From Sulfitobacter sabulilitoris (GTDB lineage: Bacteria; Pseudomonadota; Alphaproteobacteria; Rhodobacterales; Rhodobacteraceae): a stretch of DNA of 64,000 nt. Below are positions 55,209 to 64,000 of the stretch, in pieces (positions within the stretch are counted from its first letter, which is position 1; every line of letters begins with the position of its first letter). A program made the position numbers and the translations under genes. The stretch lies in the NCBI RefSeq assembly GCF_005887615.1, contig NZ_VANS01000001.1:483415-547414 (forward strand), written 5' to 3'. The notes beneath the pieces are model-generated. The model was not told the DNA's origin and did not search any database. It was given only the letters and a program-made list of their open reading frames with translations.

Positions 55209-57566
55209 ATGGGACTGAGGATTACGGGCACCGATGTCCGGACACGGGCATTTTCTTTCGAGCTTTCAGGTCTGCTGCGCGCCGTCAGCGTTTGCGCCGC
55301 ATTGACAGGGACTTGCGCGATTTACGCCAGCCCCGTCGCGGCCCAGAACTACACCTTCAACAGCGTCGTCATCGAGGGCAACAGCCGGATCGGCAACGCG
55401 GCGATCCTCAGCCGGGCCGGAATCGCCCGTGGTCAGTCGATCAGCGCCGGCGAACTGAACGAGGCCTACCAGCGGCTGGTGAACAGCGGCCTGTTCGAAA
55501 GTGTCCGGATCGAACCGCGCGGCGGTACGCTGGCGATTTCGGTGGTGGAACTGCCGACCGTCAACCGCATCAGCTTCGAAGGCAACCGCCGCATCAAGGA
55601 CGAGGCGCTCGAGGCGGTGATCAACTCGGGCGAGCGCCGCGTCTTCAACCCCGCGCAGGCCGAACGCGACGCCGCGGCCATCGCCGAGGCCTATGCCAAC
55701 GACGGGCGGCTGGCCGCCAAGGTAACGCCCCGCATCATCAAACGCAGCGACAACAGAGTCGATGTGGTGTTCGAAATCTTCGAAGGCGACAACGTCGAGA
55801 TCGAGCGCATCAGCTTTGTCGGCAACCGCGTCTATTCGGATCGCCGCCTGCGCCGGGTTCTGGGCACCAAGCAGGCGGGCCTGTTCCGGTCGCTGGTGCG
55901 GCGCGACACGTTTGTCGAGGACCGCGTCGAATTCGACAAGCAGGTCCTGCGCGATTTCTACCTGTCGCGCGGCTATGTGGATTTCCGGGTCAATTCCGTC
56001 AACGCCCAACTGACCGAGGAGCGCGACGGCTATTTCCTCGTGTTCAACGTGCAGGAAGGCCAGCAGTTCAAGTTCGGCGACGTCTCTGTGATCAGCGAGA
56101 TGCCGAACGTCGATGCGGATGCTTATCGCGACATCATCAAGGTAAAGCCGGGTGTGGTCTATACGCCCAGCCTGGTGGAAAACGAGATTGCCCGCATCGA
56201 ACGCCAATCGATCCGCGATGGCGTCGATTTCCTGCGGGTCGAGCCGCGCATCACCCGCAACGACCGCGACCTGACGCTGGACGTCGCGTTTGTGCTAAGC
56301 CGCGGGCCGCGCGTCTTTGTCGAGCGGATCGATATCGAGGGCAACACCACGACGCTGGACCGGGTGATCCGCAGCCAGTTCACCAGCGTGGAGGGCGACC
56401 CGTTCAACCCGCGCGAAATCCGTCAGAGCGCGGAACGGATTCGCGCGCTGGACTTCTTCGAGACCGCCGAGGTCGAGGCCCGCGAGGGATCCGGCCCCGA
56501 CCAGGTGATCGTGGACGTCGACCTCGAGGAAAAACCGACCGGCTCGCTCAATTTCGGTGGTTCGTTCTCGACAAGCTCGGGTTTCGGCGTCGCGGTCAGC
56601 TTTGCCGAGCAGAACTTTCTGGGGCGCGGCCAAAAGCTGTTCCTGAGCGTCTCGACCGCCGAACAGGCCAAGCGGTACGGCATCGCCTTCGTCGAACCGC
56701 GGCTGCTGGGCCGGGATCTGCAATTCGGCCTTGAGCTTGATGTCTCCGAGACGAATTCGTCCTTTTCGACCTTCGATTCCGATCGGATCCTGTTCCGGCC
56801 CAGCCTGACCTTCCCGGTGAGCGAAAATGGCCGCCTGCAGGTCCGCTATACCGGTGAAGAAGTCGATATGCTGGCGCGCACACCCCCGGTGAACGGCCCG
56901 GTGATCGGCAACGAAATCGCGGTGGGCAAGCAATTCTCCAGCGCCATCGGCTATCAGTACACCTATGACACGCGGTTGACGGGGCTGGACCCGAACGCCG
57001 GGGTTTTGGTGCAGTTCACCCAGGATTTCGCCGGTCTGGGTGGCGACAGCGAATACCTGAAATCCACCGCCAAGGTCGTTGGCGAAACCAAGATCTTCAA
57101 CGAGGAAGTGACCCTGCGCGCCACACTGGAAGGCGGCGCATTGAACTGGAAGGGCGGGGCCAACCGCGCGCCTGACCGCTTCCTGCTGACGCCCAACATC
57201 ATTCGCGGCTTCGAGCCGGGCGGCATCGGGCCGCGCGACCTGACCGTGTCGGGCGACGATCCCTTGGGCGGCAACCTGTACGTCGCGGCCCGGTTCGAGG
57301 CGGAATTCCCCATCGGCCTGCCCGAGGAATACGGAATTTCCGGCGGCGTGTTCTATGACGTGGCCAACCTGTGGAACCTCGATGATGTCGATCTTTCGGG
57401 CGGCAGTGTGGTCGGCGAAAGCGGATCGTTCCGCCATGTGATCGGCGTGTCGGTGTTCTGGGACACGCCGGTGGGCCCGTTGCGGTTCAATTTCACCGAT
57501 GCGATCAAAAAGGAAACCTTTGACCGCGAGCAAAGCTTCGAGCTGACGCTGTCCACCCGGTTCTGA
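55209..57566 (+). CDS. bamA: Outer membrane protein assembly factor BamA
   Basis: A 785-residue Omp85 protein. A long signal sequence ends near residue 46 (ASPVAAQ), then POTRA domains (for example NYTFNSVVIEGNSRIGNAAIL, RVFVERIDIEGNTTT), and a C-terminal beta-barrel ending in Phe (FELTLSTRF). It inserts outer-membrane proteins as the core of the Bam complex. Its own promoter is predicted upstream; skp follows 8 bp later. Confidence 0.95.
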   Translation: MGLRITGTDVRTRAFSFELSGLLRAVSVCAALTGTCAIYASPVAAQNYTFNSVVIEGNSRIGNAAILSRAGIARGQSISAGELNEAYQRLVNSGLFESVRIEPRGGTLAISVVELPTVNRISFEGNRRIKDEALEAVINSGERRVFNPAQAERDAAAIAEAYANDGRLAAKVTPRIIKRSDNRVDVVFEIFEGDNVEIERISFVGNRVYSDRRLRRVLGTKQAGLFRSLVRRDTFVEDRVEFDKQVLRDFYLSRGYVDFRVNSVNAQLTEERDGYFLVFNVQEGQQFKFGDVSVISEMPNVDADAYRDIIKVKPGVVYTPSLVENEIARIERQSIRDGVDFLRVEPRITRNDRDLTLDVAFVLSRGPRVFVERIDIEGNTTTLDRVIRSQFTSVEGDPFNPREIRQSAERIRALDFFETAEVEAREGSGPDQVIVDVDLEEKPTGSLNFGGSFSTSSGFGVAVSFAEQNFLGRGQKLFLSVSTAEQAKRYGIAFVEPRLLGRDLQFGLELDVSETNSSFSTFDSDRILFRPSLTFPVSENGRLQVRYTGEEVDMLARTPPVNGPVIGNEIAVGKQFSSAIGYQYTYDTRLTGLDPNAGVLVQFTQDFAGLGGDSEYLKSTAKVVGETKIFNEEVTLRATLEGGALNWKGGANRAPDRFLLTPNIIRGFEPGGIGPRDLTVSGDDPLGGNLYVAARFEAEFPIGLPEEYGISGGVFYDVANLWNLDDVDLSGGSVVGESGSFRHVIGVSVFWDTPVGPLRFNFTDAIKKETFDREQSFELTLSTRF

Positions 57567-57574
57567 GGCCGCTG

Positions 57575-58156
57575 ATGCCCAGCCGCGCGATGGCGACCTT
57601 GCGGAGCGTTTTCCTGGCCCTGTCCCTGATCGGGGCGGGGCCTGCGCTTTTCGCGCAGACCGCCGGCGCGCCGCTGACCATCCAAAGCCCGATCCTGACC
57701 ATCGATTCCGACAGGCTTTACCTGGAAAGCGCCTTTGGCCGCCGCACCGCCCGCGAGATAGAGGCGCAGGGCGCGGAACTGGCCGCCGAGAACCGTCGCA
57801 TCGAGGCGGCGCTGACCGCCGAGGAAAAGGATCTGACCGAACGCCGCCCGACGATGGAACCCACAGCGTTTCGTGCGCTGGCCGATGCGTTCGACGAAAA
57901 GGTCCAGACCACGCGGCGTGAACAGGATGCCAAGACGCGCGCCCTGAACCAACAGCTCGAAGAGCGCCGGTCGGTGTTTCTGACGGCGGCGGCGCCGGTG
58001 CTCGAAACCCTGATGCGCGAGGCCGGGGCGGCGGTGATTCTCGAAAAGCGATCGGTGTTCCTGAGCGCGAATGCCATCGACATCACCTCCGACGCCCTGG
58101 CCCGCATCGACGCGGTACTGGGCGACGACGGGAAACGCCCGGCGCCGCAGGACTGA
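57575..58156 (+). CDS. OmpH/Skp-family periplasmic chaperone
   Basis: A 193-residue protein with a signal peptide ([20 protein letters not shown]). The mature part has the Skp pattern: short beta strand ([16 protein letters not shown]), then a long charged coiled coil ([41 protein letters not shown]). It ferries unfolded outer-membrane proteins to BamA. GAGG lies 6 nt before the start. Confidence 0.9.
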   Translation: MPSRAMATLRSVFLALSLIGAGPALFAQTAGAPLTIQSPILTIDSDRLYLESAFGRRTAREIEAQGAELAAENRRIEAALTAEEKDLTERRPTMEPTAFRALADAFDEKVQTTRREQDAKTRALNQQLEERRSVFLTAAAPVLETLMREAGAAVILEKRSVFLSANAIDITSDALARIDAVLGDDGKRPAPQD

Positions 58157-58253
58157 CCGCCACGCCACCGGCGCAGGGCCGCGGTCTTGCCCCATCGCGG
58201 CGGAGTTGATACCCAAACGCCATCAGGCGACTGAGCGAAAAGGAAGAATGATC

Positions 58254-58718
58254 ATGTCCACCCAAGGCCTCAGCGCGGATATTCAGTTGATCCAACGGAT
58301 CCTGCCGCATCGCTATCCATTTCTGCTGGTGGACAAGGTCGTCGATATCGACGGCACCGCCAGCGCGCGCGGCATCAAGAATGTCACGATGAACGAACCG
58401 CATTTCCAGGGCCATTTTCCCGGTCTTCCGATCATGCCGGGCGTCACCATCGTCGAGGCGATGGCCCAGACCGCGGCCGTCATGGTGGGCACCGCCCTCG
58501 ACATGGCCGATCGCGAGATGAAGGTCTATTTCATGTCCATCGACAACTGCAAGTTCCGCCGCAAGGTGATCCCCGGCGATGTGCTGGAGATGAAACTGAC
58601 CACGCTGCGCGGCAAGCCCGGCGGCAAGGTCTGGAAATTCAGCGGTGTGGCCGAAGTCGAAGGCGAACTGGCCGCCGAGGCCGAGTTCACCGCGATGATG
58701 GACCTTCCCAAGGAGTGA
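58254..58718 (+). CDS. fabZ: 3-hydroxyacyl-ACP dehydratase
   Basis: A 154-residue hot-dog enzyme. The substrate motif [14 protein letters not shown] and the catalytic His/Glu segment [20 protein letters not shown] are standard. AGGAAG lies 7 nt before the ATG at 58254, favouring it over the ATG at 58248. It dehydrates 3-hydroxyacyl-ACP in fatty acid synthesis. No lpxD is found between skp and fabZ, unlike the E. coli order. Confidence 0.95.
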   Translation: MSTQGLSADIQLIQRILPHRYPFLLVDKVVDIDGTASARGIKNVTMNEPHFQGHFPGLPIMPGVTIVEAMAQTAAVMVGTALDMADREMKVYFMSIDNCKFRRKVIPGDVLEMKLTTLRGKPGGKVWKFSGVAEVEGELAAEAEFTAMMDLPKE

Positions 58719-58722
58719 TGGC

Positions 58723-59505
58723 ATGAGCCTGATCCACCCCAGCGCGGTGATCGAGCCGGGCGCCAAGATTGATCCAACGGCACGTGTCGGCGCGTTTTCC
58801 CTGATCGGGCCCGAGGTCGTTCTGGGCCCCGACGTCGAGGTGAAATCCCATGTCGTCGTCACCGGCCGGACGCAGGTCGGTGAAGGCACGGTGATCTTTC
58901 CCTTCGCGGTGATCGGTGAAATCCCGCAGGACCTGAAGTTCAGGGGCGAGGCGAGCCAGCTTGTCATCGGCAAGCGCAACCGCATCCGCGAGCATGTCAC
59001 GATGAACTGCGGCACCGAGGGTGGCGGCGGTGTGACGCAGGTGGGCGACGACGGGTTGTTCATGGCCGGATGCCACATCGCCCATGACGCCCGGATCGGG
59101 GATCGGTGCATCATCGTGAATTCCGTCGCCATCGCCGGGCATTGCGTGCTTGAGGATGACGTGATCGTCGGCGGCCTGTCGGGGGTGCACCAGTTTGTGC
59201 GCATCGGACGCGGAGCGATCATCGGTGCGGTGACGATGGTCACCAACGACGTGATCCCCTATGGCCTGGTGCAGGCCCCGCGCGGCGAGCTTGACGGGCT
59301 GAACCTCGTCGGGCTCAAGCGCCGCGGCGTGGCGCGGGCCGACATCACCGCGCTGCGCGCCGCGTTCCAGATGCTGGCACAGGGCGAGGGCACGTTTCAC
59401 GACCGTGCCCGCCGCCTGCGCGAGGAGACGGCAAGCGACTATGTCCGCGAGATCGTCGACTTCGTGCTGAGCGACAGTGACCGTCATTTCCTGACGCCGC
59501 GCTGA
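58723..59505 (+). CDS. lpxA: UDP-N-acetylglucosamine acyltransferase
   Basis: A 260-residue left-handed beta-helix protein. Hexapeptide repeats run from IHPSAVIEPGAKI to VVLGPDVEV, and the catalytic His region is MAGCHIAHDARIGDRC. It adds a 3-hydroxyacyl chain to UDP-GlcNAc, the first step of lipid A synthesis. It starts 4 bp after fabZ, its classical partner. Confidence 0.96.
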   Translation: MSLIHPSAVIEPGAKIDPTARVGAFSLIGPEVVLGPDVEVKSHVVVTGRTQVGEGTVIFPFAVIGEIPQDLKFRGEASQLVIGKRNRIREHVTMNCGTEGGGGVTQVGDDGLFMAGCHIAHDARIGDRCIIVNSVAIAGHCVLEDDVIVGGLSGVHQFVRIGRGAIIGAVTMVTNDVIPYGLVQAPRGELDGLNLVGLKRRGVARADITALRAAFQMLAQGEGTFHDRARRLREETASDYVREIVDFVLSDSDRHFLTPR

Positions 59506-60296
59506 TGCTGGCGCTGATCGCAGGACGCGGGACATTGCCCGCACAGGTGGCGCAGGCGCAGGCCAGCGCCCCCCTGATCGTGACCCTCGAGGGCTACGCG
59601 CTCGACGGTCTGGACCCCGACATCGTGTTCCGGCTCGAACATCTGGGCAGCCTGCTGGTCGAGCTGGGCCATCGCGGCGTGACCGACGTCTGCCTGTGCG
59701 GCAGCGTCGATCGCCCGCAGGTGGACCCCTCGGCCATCGACGCGGCGACCCTGCCGCTGGTTCCGTTGATCCAGGCGGGTCTGGCCAAGGGCGACGACGG
59801 GGCGCTGCGGACGCTGATGGACCTGTTCGAGCAGACCGGATTTACGGTGCGCGCGGCGCAGGATCTGCTTCCCGATCTGATCGCGACCGCCGGGGTGCTG
59901 AGCCGGGCTGCACCGACGGCGCGCATTCGCGAGGACGCGCGGCGCGGATTGCAGGTGCTGGCGGCGCTGGCGCCGCTGGACGTGGGGCAATCCTGCGTCG
60001 TGAGCGGCGGACAGGTTCTGGCGATCGAGGCCTTGGGCGGCACGGATTTCATGCTGTCCACCCTGCCGGACACGCCGCTGCGCGACGGCGCCGTGCTGGT
60101 CAAGGGCCCCAAGACCGGGCAGGATCGCCGCGCCGACATGCCCACCATCGGCCCCGATACCGTCGCCACGGCCGCCGCTGCGGGCCTTGCGGGCATCGTC
60201 ATCGACGCGGGCGGTGTGATCCTGCTCGATCCGGACGAGGCGATCGAGCAGGCCAATGCGGCGGGGTTGCTGCTGTGGTCCCGGACGGCCGAGTGA
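59505..60296 (+). CDS. lpxI: UDP-2,3-diacylglucosamine diphosphatase LpxI
   Basis: A 263-residue LpxI (DUF1009) protein. N-terminal ALIAGRGTLPAQVA and C-terminal VKGPKTGQDRRADMPTIGPDT are family signatures. It replaces LpxH in most alphaproteobacteria, splitting UDP-diacylglucosamine to lipid X. The start overlaps the lpxA stop (TGATG), so the genes are coupled. Confidence 0.95.
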   Translation: MLALIAGRGTLPAQVAQAQASAPLIVTLEGYALDGLDPDIVFRLEHLGSLLVELGHRGVTDVCLCGSVDRPQVDPSAIDAATLPLVPLIQAGLAKGDDGALRTLMDLFEQTGFTVRAAQDLLPDLIATAGVLSRAAPTARIREDARRGLQVLAALAPLDVGQSCVVSGGQVLAIEALGGTDFMLSTLPDTPLRDGAVLVKGPKTGQDRRADMPTIGPDTVATAAAAGLAGIVIDAGGVILLDPDEAIEQANAAGLLLWSRTAE

Positions 60297-61447
60297 TGCG
60301 CGTCTTTCTGATCGCAGGCGAAGTGTCCGGCGACAGCCTGGGGGCGGCGCTGATGGCGGGCCTGAAGGACCTGGTGCCGGATGTCAGTTTCGACGGCGTC
60401 GGTGGTGCGCAGATGCAGGCCGAGGGCCTGCAAAGCCGCTTTCCGATGGATGAGCTGAGCGTGATGGGCCTGGCGGAGATATTACCCAAGTACCGCGCGT
60501 TGAAGGCCCGGATCAGCCAGACCGCGCAAGCCGTGATCGACACCGGCCCGGACGTGCTGATCACCATCGACAGCCCCGATTTCTGTCTGCGGGTCGCGCG
60601 CCGCGTCAAGGCGGCGCGCGACATCCGCACGGTGCATTACGTGGCGCCCACGGTCTGGGCCTGGCGCGCGGGCCGGGCCGAAAAGATGGCGCAGGTGATC
60701 GACCATGTGCTGGCGCTGTTCCCGTTCGAACCGCCCTTCATGACCGCCGCCGGGATGGAGTGCGATTTCGTCGGGCACCCGGTGGTGGCGCAGCCCGTGG
60801 CGACACCGCAGGACGCGCAGGCGTTTCGCGCCGCATACGGCCTGGGCGACGCGCCGGTGATGTTGGTCCTGCCGGGATCGCGCCATGGCGAGGTCAGCCG
60901 CCTGTCGCCGGTCTTTGCCAGGGCGGTGACGCCGGTTCTGGCCGCGCGTCCGGATCTGCGCATCGTGATCCCCGCCGCCGCCCCGGTGGCCGCGGCGGTC
61001 CGTTCACGGGTGGCCGATTGGCCCGGCGCGCCGATCGTCCTGGACCCGCGGCAAATGTCGGCCGATGTCGCCGCGACCACAAAGCGCGCCGCCTTCGGTG
61101 CGGCGGATCTGGCCCTGGCGGCTTCGGGCACGGTATCGCTGGAACTGGCGGCGGCGGGAACGCCCATGGTGATCGCCTATGACATGAACTGGCTCAGCCG
61201 GCAGATCATCACGCGGATGCTGCGCGTGGACAGCGTGACGCTGGTCAACCTCGTGTCGGACACGCGCGTGGTGCCGGAATTCATCGGGGCCGATTGCCTG
61301 CCCGAGCGGATCGGCGCGTCGCTGTTGCAGGTCCTGGCCGACCCGACGGCGCAGCAAGCCGCCATGCGCACCACGATGGAGCGTCTGGGGCAGGGCGGAG
61401 AGCCGCCCGGTCTGCGCGCGGCGCGCGCGGTTCTGGCGCGGATGTGA
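60296..61447 (+). CDS. lpxB: Lipid-A-disaccharide synthase
   Basis: A 383-residue glycosyltransferase. The N-terminus VFLIAGEVSGDSLGAALM, VAPTVWAWRAGRAEKMA and the C-terminal ALAASGTVSLELAAAGTPMV are typical. It joins lipid X to UDP-diacylglucosamine. It is coupled to lpxI (TGATG) and ends the cluster. Confidence 0.96.
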   Translation: MRVFLIAGEVSGDSLGAALMAGLKDLVPDVSFDGVGGAQMQAEGLQSRFPMDELSVMGLAEILPKYRALKARISQTAQAVIDTGPDVLITIDSPDFCLRVARRVKAARDIRTVHYVAPTVWAWRAGRAEKMAQVIDHVLALFPFEPPFMTAAGMECDFVGHPVVAQPVATPQDAQAFRAAYGLGDAPVMLVLPGSRHGEVSRLSPVFARAVTPVLAARPDLRIVIPAAAPVAAAVRSRVADWPGAPIVLDPRQMSADVAATTKRAAFGAADLALAASGTVSLELAAAGTPMVIAYDMNWLSRQIITRMLRVDSVTLVNLVSDTRVVPEFIGADCLPERIGASLLQVLADPTAQQAAMRTTMERLGQGGEPPGLRAARAVLARM

Positions 61448-61509
61448 CCCATTGGCCGCGGCTGCGCCGCGACACGATCATGCGGTCTTGGCCGCGGGCC
61501 AAGACCGGT

Positions 61510-61540
61510 GCCTCCGGCGGGGATATTTCCAAACAAGAGA
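61510..61540 (+). repeat. Dispersed GCCTCCGGCGGGGATATTTC element
   Basis: GCCTCCGGCGGGGATATTTC followed by caaacaagaga lies between convergent lpxB and mnmA. It is the closest relative of the element at 6868. Confidence 0.55.
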
Positions 61541-61559
61541 AGCCGGGCCGCGGGACCGG

Positions 61560-62702
61560 TCAGCCCTTGTGGATCCAGCCGCCGCCGTAGATGCGGCTGC
61601 TGTCGGTATCGTAGAAGACGCAGGCCTGGCCGGGGGAGACGCCTTCTTCGGGGGTGAGCAGTTCGACTTCGGCCTCGGTTGCGCTGATCGGGCGCAGGAT
61701 GGCATCGGTGGGCGGCCGGGTGGAGCGGACGCGCACGGCGATGTGCCATTCGGGCCGCGACATCAGATCGTCGTCGCCCAGCCAGTTGATTTCGCGCACC
61801 GGCACCGTCCGGGTCGAGAGCATCGCCTTGGGGCCGACGACGACCTGTTTGGCCTCGGGGTCAAGTTTCACGACGTAGAGCGGATCGGCCAGCCCGCCGA
61901 TGCCAAGCCCCCGCCGTTGGCCGATGGTGTAGTTGATGACGCCCTCATGGGTGCCCAGCACGCGGCCATCGACATGCACGATGTCACCGGGATCGGAGGC
62001 TTCGGGGCGCAGTTTGCGGATCACCGCCGCGTAGTCGCCATTGGGCACAAAACAGATGTCTTGGCTGTCGGGCTTCATCGCGACGCTGAGACCGTATTTC
62101 GCGGCCAGGGCGCGGGTGTCGGCCTTGGACGCCAGATGGCCCAGCGGAAAACGCAGGTAGTCGAGCTGCCGGGGCGTGGTGGAGAACAGGAAATAGCTTT
62201 GATCGCGGTTGGCGTCGGCGGCCGAATGCAATTCGGGGCCCTGCGCGCCCATCTTGCGCTGGATGTAGTGGCCGGTGGCCATGCAGTCTGCCTCGAGATC
62301 CTTGGCGGTTTCCAGCAGATCCTTGAATTTCACACGCTCGTTGCAGCGGATGCAGGGCACCGGCGTCGCGCCGCCAAGGTAGCTGTCGGCGAATTCGTCG
62401 ATCACAGCGTCCTTGAACACGTTTTCGTAGTCCAGCACGTAATGCGGGAAGCCCATCGTCTCGGCCACCCGCCGCGCGTCATGAATATCGAGCCCGGCGC
62501 AGCAGGCCCCTTTTTTGGCCAGCGCGGCACCGTGGTCATAGAGTTGCAGCGTCACACCCACGACGTCATAGCCTTCCTCGGCCAGCATCGCGGCCACGAC
62601 CGAGCTGTCGACGCCGCCCGACATCGCCACCACCACGCGCGTATCGGCGGGTGCCTTGGCAAAGCCAAGCGAGTTCAGGGGGGGCGTGTGATCGAGGGGC
62701 AT
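61560..62702 (-). CDS. mnmA: tRNA 2-thiouridylase MnmA
   Basis: A 380-residue enzyme. The PP-loop is [17 protein letters not shown], the first catalytic Cys region [15 protein letters not shown], the second [13 protein letters not shown], and [10 protein letters not shown] is present. It thiolates U34 of tRNAs for Lys, Glu and Gln. Confidence 0.96.
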   Translation of the reverse strand: MPLDHTPPLNSLGFAKAPADTRVVVAMSGGVDSSVVAAMLAEEGYDVVGVTLQLYDHGAALAKKGACCAGLDIHDARRVAETMGFPHYVLDYENVFKDAVIDEFADSYLGGATPVPCIRCNERVKFKDLLETAKDLEADCMATGHYIQRKMGAQGPELHSAADANRDQSYFLFSTTPRQLDYLRFPLGHLASKADTRALAAKYGLSVAMKPDSQDICFVPNGDYAAVIRKLRPEASDPGDIVHVDGRVLGTHEGVINYTIGQRRGLGIGGLADPLYVVKLDPEAKQVVVGPKAMLSTRTVPVREINWLGDDDLMSRPEWHIAVRVRSTRPPTDAILRPISATEAEVELLTPEEGVSPGQACVFYDTDSSRIYGGGWIHKG

Positions 62703-62826
62703 TGGTCTCTCCGGTATCTCTGCGGGAATATATGAAAATCCTAATCACTCTCAAGGGGGCATTTCACCTGTCTTTAAGGGCGATCGCACCAAGGTCTGTG
62801 TCACAGAACGAAGGCGAGTAGTACCC

Positions 62827-63105
62827 ATGTATCTCAAGAAAGTCGACGGGCCGCGCGCCGTGACGCTGGCGGACGGCAGCGTAATGACGCTGGCGGACCT
62901 GCCACCCAAGGACACCCGGCGGTGGGTTGCGTCACGCAAGGCAGCGGTGGTGCGCGGCGTGGTCTATGGGCTGATCTCGCAGTCCGCGGCGCTGGAGCTT
63001 TACCGGATCAGCGATGAGGAATTCGCAGGCTGGGTCCGGGCGGTGTCACATCACGGCGAATTCGCCCTCAAGGCGACGGCGGTACAGAAATACCGACAAC
63101 TTTAA
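62827..63105 (+). CDS. sciP: CtrA inhibitor SciP (DUF1153)
   Basis: A 92-residue protein with the DUF1153 helix-turn-helix: TLADLPPKDTRRWVASRKAAVV, LISQSAALELYRISDEEFAGW and the C-terminal KATAVQKYRQL. In Caulobacter, SciP binds CtrA on DNA and blocks transcription in G1. Here it lies 97 bp upstream of ctrA on the same strand. Confidence 0.9.
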   Translation: MYLKKVDGPRAVTLADGSVMTLADLPPKDTRRWVASRKAAVVRGVVYGLISQSAALELYRISDEEFAGWVRAVSHHGEFALKATAVQKYRQL

Positions 63106-63131
63106 GGTGATAAAAGCCTTTTCGCACCACG

Positions 63132-63147
63132 TTAAAGTGTGGTTAAC
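63132..63147. promoter_or_regulatory. Perfect CtrA box in the ctrA promoter
   Basis: TTAAAGTGTGGTTAAC is an exact TTAA-N7-TTAAC CtrA box. A further half-site GGTTAACG lies at 63161-63168. Both are within 75 bp of the ctrA ATG, in line with autoregulation. Confidence 0.8.
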
Positions 63148-63202
63148 CTTTATCCGGCAGGGTTAACGACACCGAAGCCCCGGCAAGAAGCGGAGATTGT
63201 TT

Positions 63203-63922
63203 ATGCGAGTCCTATTGGTTGAAGACGATCCGACGACGTCGAAAAGCATCGAATTGATGCTGACACACGCCAACCTGAACGTCTATGCGACGGATCTGGG
63301 CGAAGAGGGCATCGATCTGGCCAAGCTCTACGACTACGATCTGATCCTGCTGGACCTGGATCTGCCGGATATGAACGGCCACGAAGTGTTGCGCCAGTTG
63401 CGGTTGAGCCGGATCGAAACGCCGATCCTGATCCTCTCCGGCTCTGACGATACGGAAAACAAGATCAAGGGGTTCGGCTTTGGGGCCGACGACTATCTGA
63501 CCAAACCGTTTCACCGCGAAGAACTTGTGGCGCGGATCCATGCCATCATCCGCCGATCCAAGGGACATTCGCAATCCGTGATCCAGACGGGCCAGGTTTC
63601 CGTGAACCTTGACGCCAAGACGGTCAGCGTCGACGACAAGTCGGTGCATCTGACCGGCAAGGAATACCAGATGCTGGAGCTTTTGAGCCTGCGCAAGGGC
63701 ACCACCCTGACCAAGGAGATGTTCTTGAACCATCTCTATGGCGGGATGGACGAACCCGAACTGAAAATCATCGACGTGTTCATCTGCAAGCTGCGCAAAA
63801 AGCTGAGCACCGCGACGGGTGGCGAAAATTACATCGAAACGGTCTGGGGGCGTGGCTATGTGCTGCGCGATCCCGACCCTGCTCTGTCGGACGGTGTCCG
63901 CCGGGTCGCCGTCGGCGCGTGA
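63203..63922 (+). CDS. ctrA: Response regulator CtrA
   Basis: A 239-residue OmpR-type regulator. The receiver domain has the phosphoacceptor Asp51 ([13 protein letters not shown]) and Lys in YLTKPF; the winged-helix domain has [20 protein letters not shown] and [16 protein letters not shown]. In Rhodobacteraceae it controls flagellar motility and gene transfer agents rather than viability. The C-terminus RRVAVGA is hydrophobic, comparable to the degradation tag of the Caulobacter protein. The ATG at 63203 is used; an in-frame TTG lies at 63197. Confidence 0.96.
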   Translation: MRVLLVEDDPTTSKSIELMLTHANLNVYATDLGEEGIDLAKLYDYDLILLDLDLPDMNGHEVLRQLRLSRIETPILILSGSDDTENKIKGFGFGADDYLTKPFHREELVARIHAIIRRSKGHSQSVIQTGQVSVNLDAKTVSVDDKSVHLTGKEYQMLELLSLRKGTTLTKEMFLNHLYGGMDEPELKIIDVFICKLRKKLSTATGGENYIETVWGRGYVLRDPDPALSDGVRRVAVGA

Positions 63923-64000
63923 CGCCGACGCGACACCGGGCCCGGACCGTGCGGCACGGACCCGCGCGCGCTGCTCTCCACTCACGGGGTCGGATACAAG

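Noticed and set aside
63212-63985. A minus-strand frame opposite ctrA
   Set aside because: It is antisense to ctrA, with shadow composition and no start signal.

Overview
The window is about 64 kb of high-GC, gene-dense chromosome. The gene content points to an alphaproteobacterium of the family Rhodobacteraceae (Rhodobacter/Roseobacter group). The evidence is: ctrA next to sciP with perfect TTAA-N7-TTAAC CtrA boxes; a DksA keeping only one of the four zinc cysteines; LpxI in place of LpxH; DUF2927, DUF2254 and Hint-domain proteins typical of the group; and a methyltransferase/PIN gene pair that I recall as RSP_2647/RSP_2648 in Rhodobacter sphaeroides. No rRNA, prophage, insertion sequence or CRISPR array was seen. 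Most of the window is core genome with a few accessory patches.

Layout. 1-8.6 kb: YbaK-like tRNA deacylase (cut by the window edge), glnE, a lipoprotein, an rRNA methyltransferase with a PIN protein, an M48 protease, a divergent osmC/ohrR peroxide module with a readable OhrR operator, and a DUF421 membrane protein. 8.6-12.9 kb: a minus-strand group running from a MoxR ATPase to a VWA protein, with a 55-aa membrane protein inside it. 13-18.3 kb: dksA with its terminator, a flavin monooxygenase, an arginase/ornithine cyclodeaminase pair with a divergent Lrp/AsnC regulator, and dsbB/yqaA. 18.4-22.7 kb: tRNA-Leu(CAA), then an accessory-looking patch with degenerate direct repeats and a 1077-aa RTX/Ig-like/Hint protein. 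22.7-31 kb: a MobA-like transferase and two divergent 800-residue dimethylglycine dehydrogenase-like flavoenzymes around a DUF2254 protein and an Arg-rich lipoprotein with a 33-aa tandem repeat.

31-41 kb: a class III cyclase fused to a GFA domain, a CorC/HlyC protein, a metallophosphoesterase-fold protein with eroded metal motifs that overlaps convergent xerD, two envelope proteins (one only 49 aa), aroK-aroB, a frameshifted acetyltransferase, ssb, a lytic transglycosylase and a CtrA-box-preceded membrane protein. 41-47 kb: a peptide-type ABC importer lacking a binding-protein gene, and an AraC regulator. 47-61.5 kb: miaA, then the growth/envelope cluster pyrH, frr, uppS, cdsA, dxr, rseP, bamA, skp, fabZ, lpxA, lpxI, lpxB. 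A second Hint protein is lodged between pyrH and frr and a 41-aa membrane protein between rseP and bamA. 61.5-64 kb: mnmA, sciP and ctrA.

The envelope cluster links UMP supply, ribosome recycling, isoprenoid and phospholipid synthesis, outer-membrane protein assembly and lipid A synthesis. sciP/ctrA encode the CtrA regulator and its predicted inhibitor; one further predicted CtrA target (40897-41316) lies in the window. The least ordinary loci are the cyclase-GFA fusion, the pair of Hint proteins, the degenerate phosphoesterase and several tiny conserved-looking membrane proteins.
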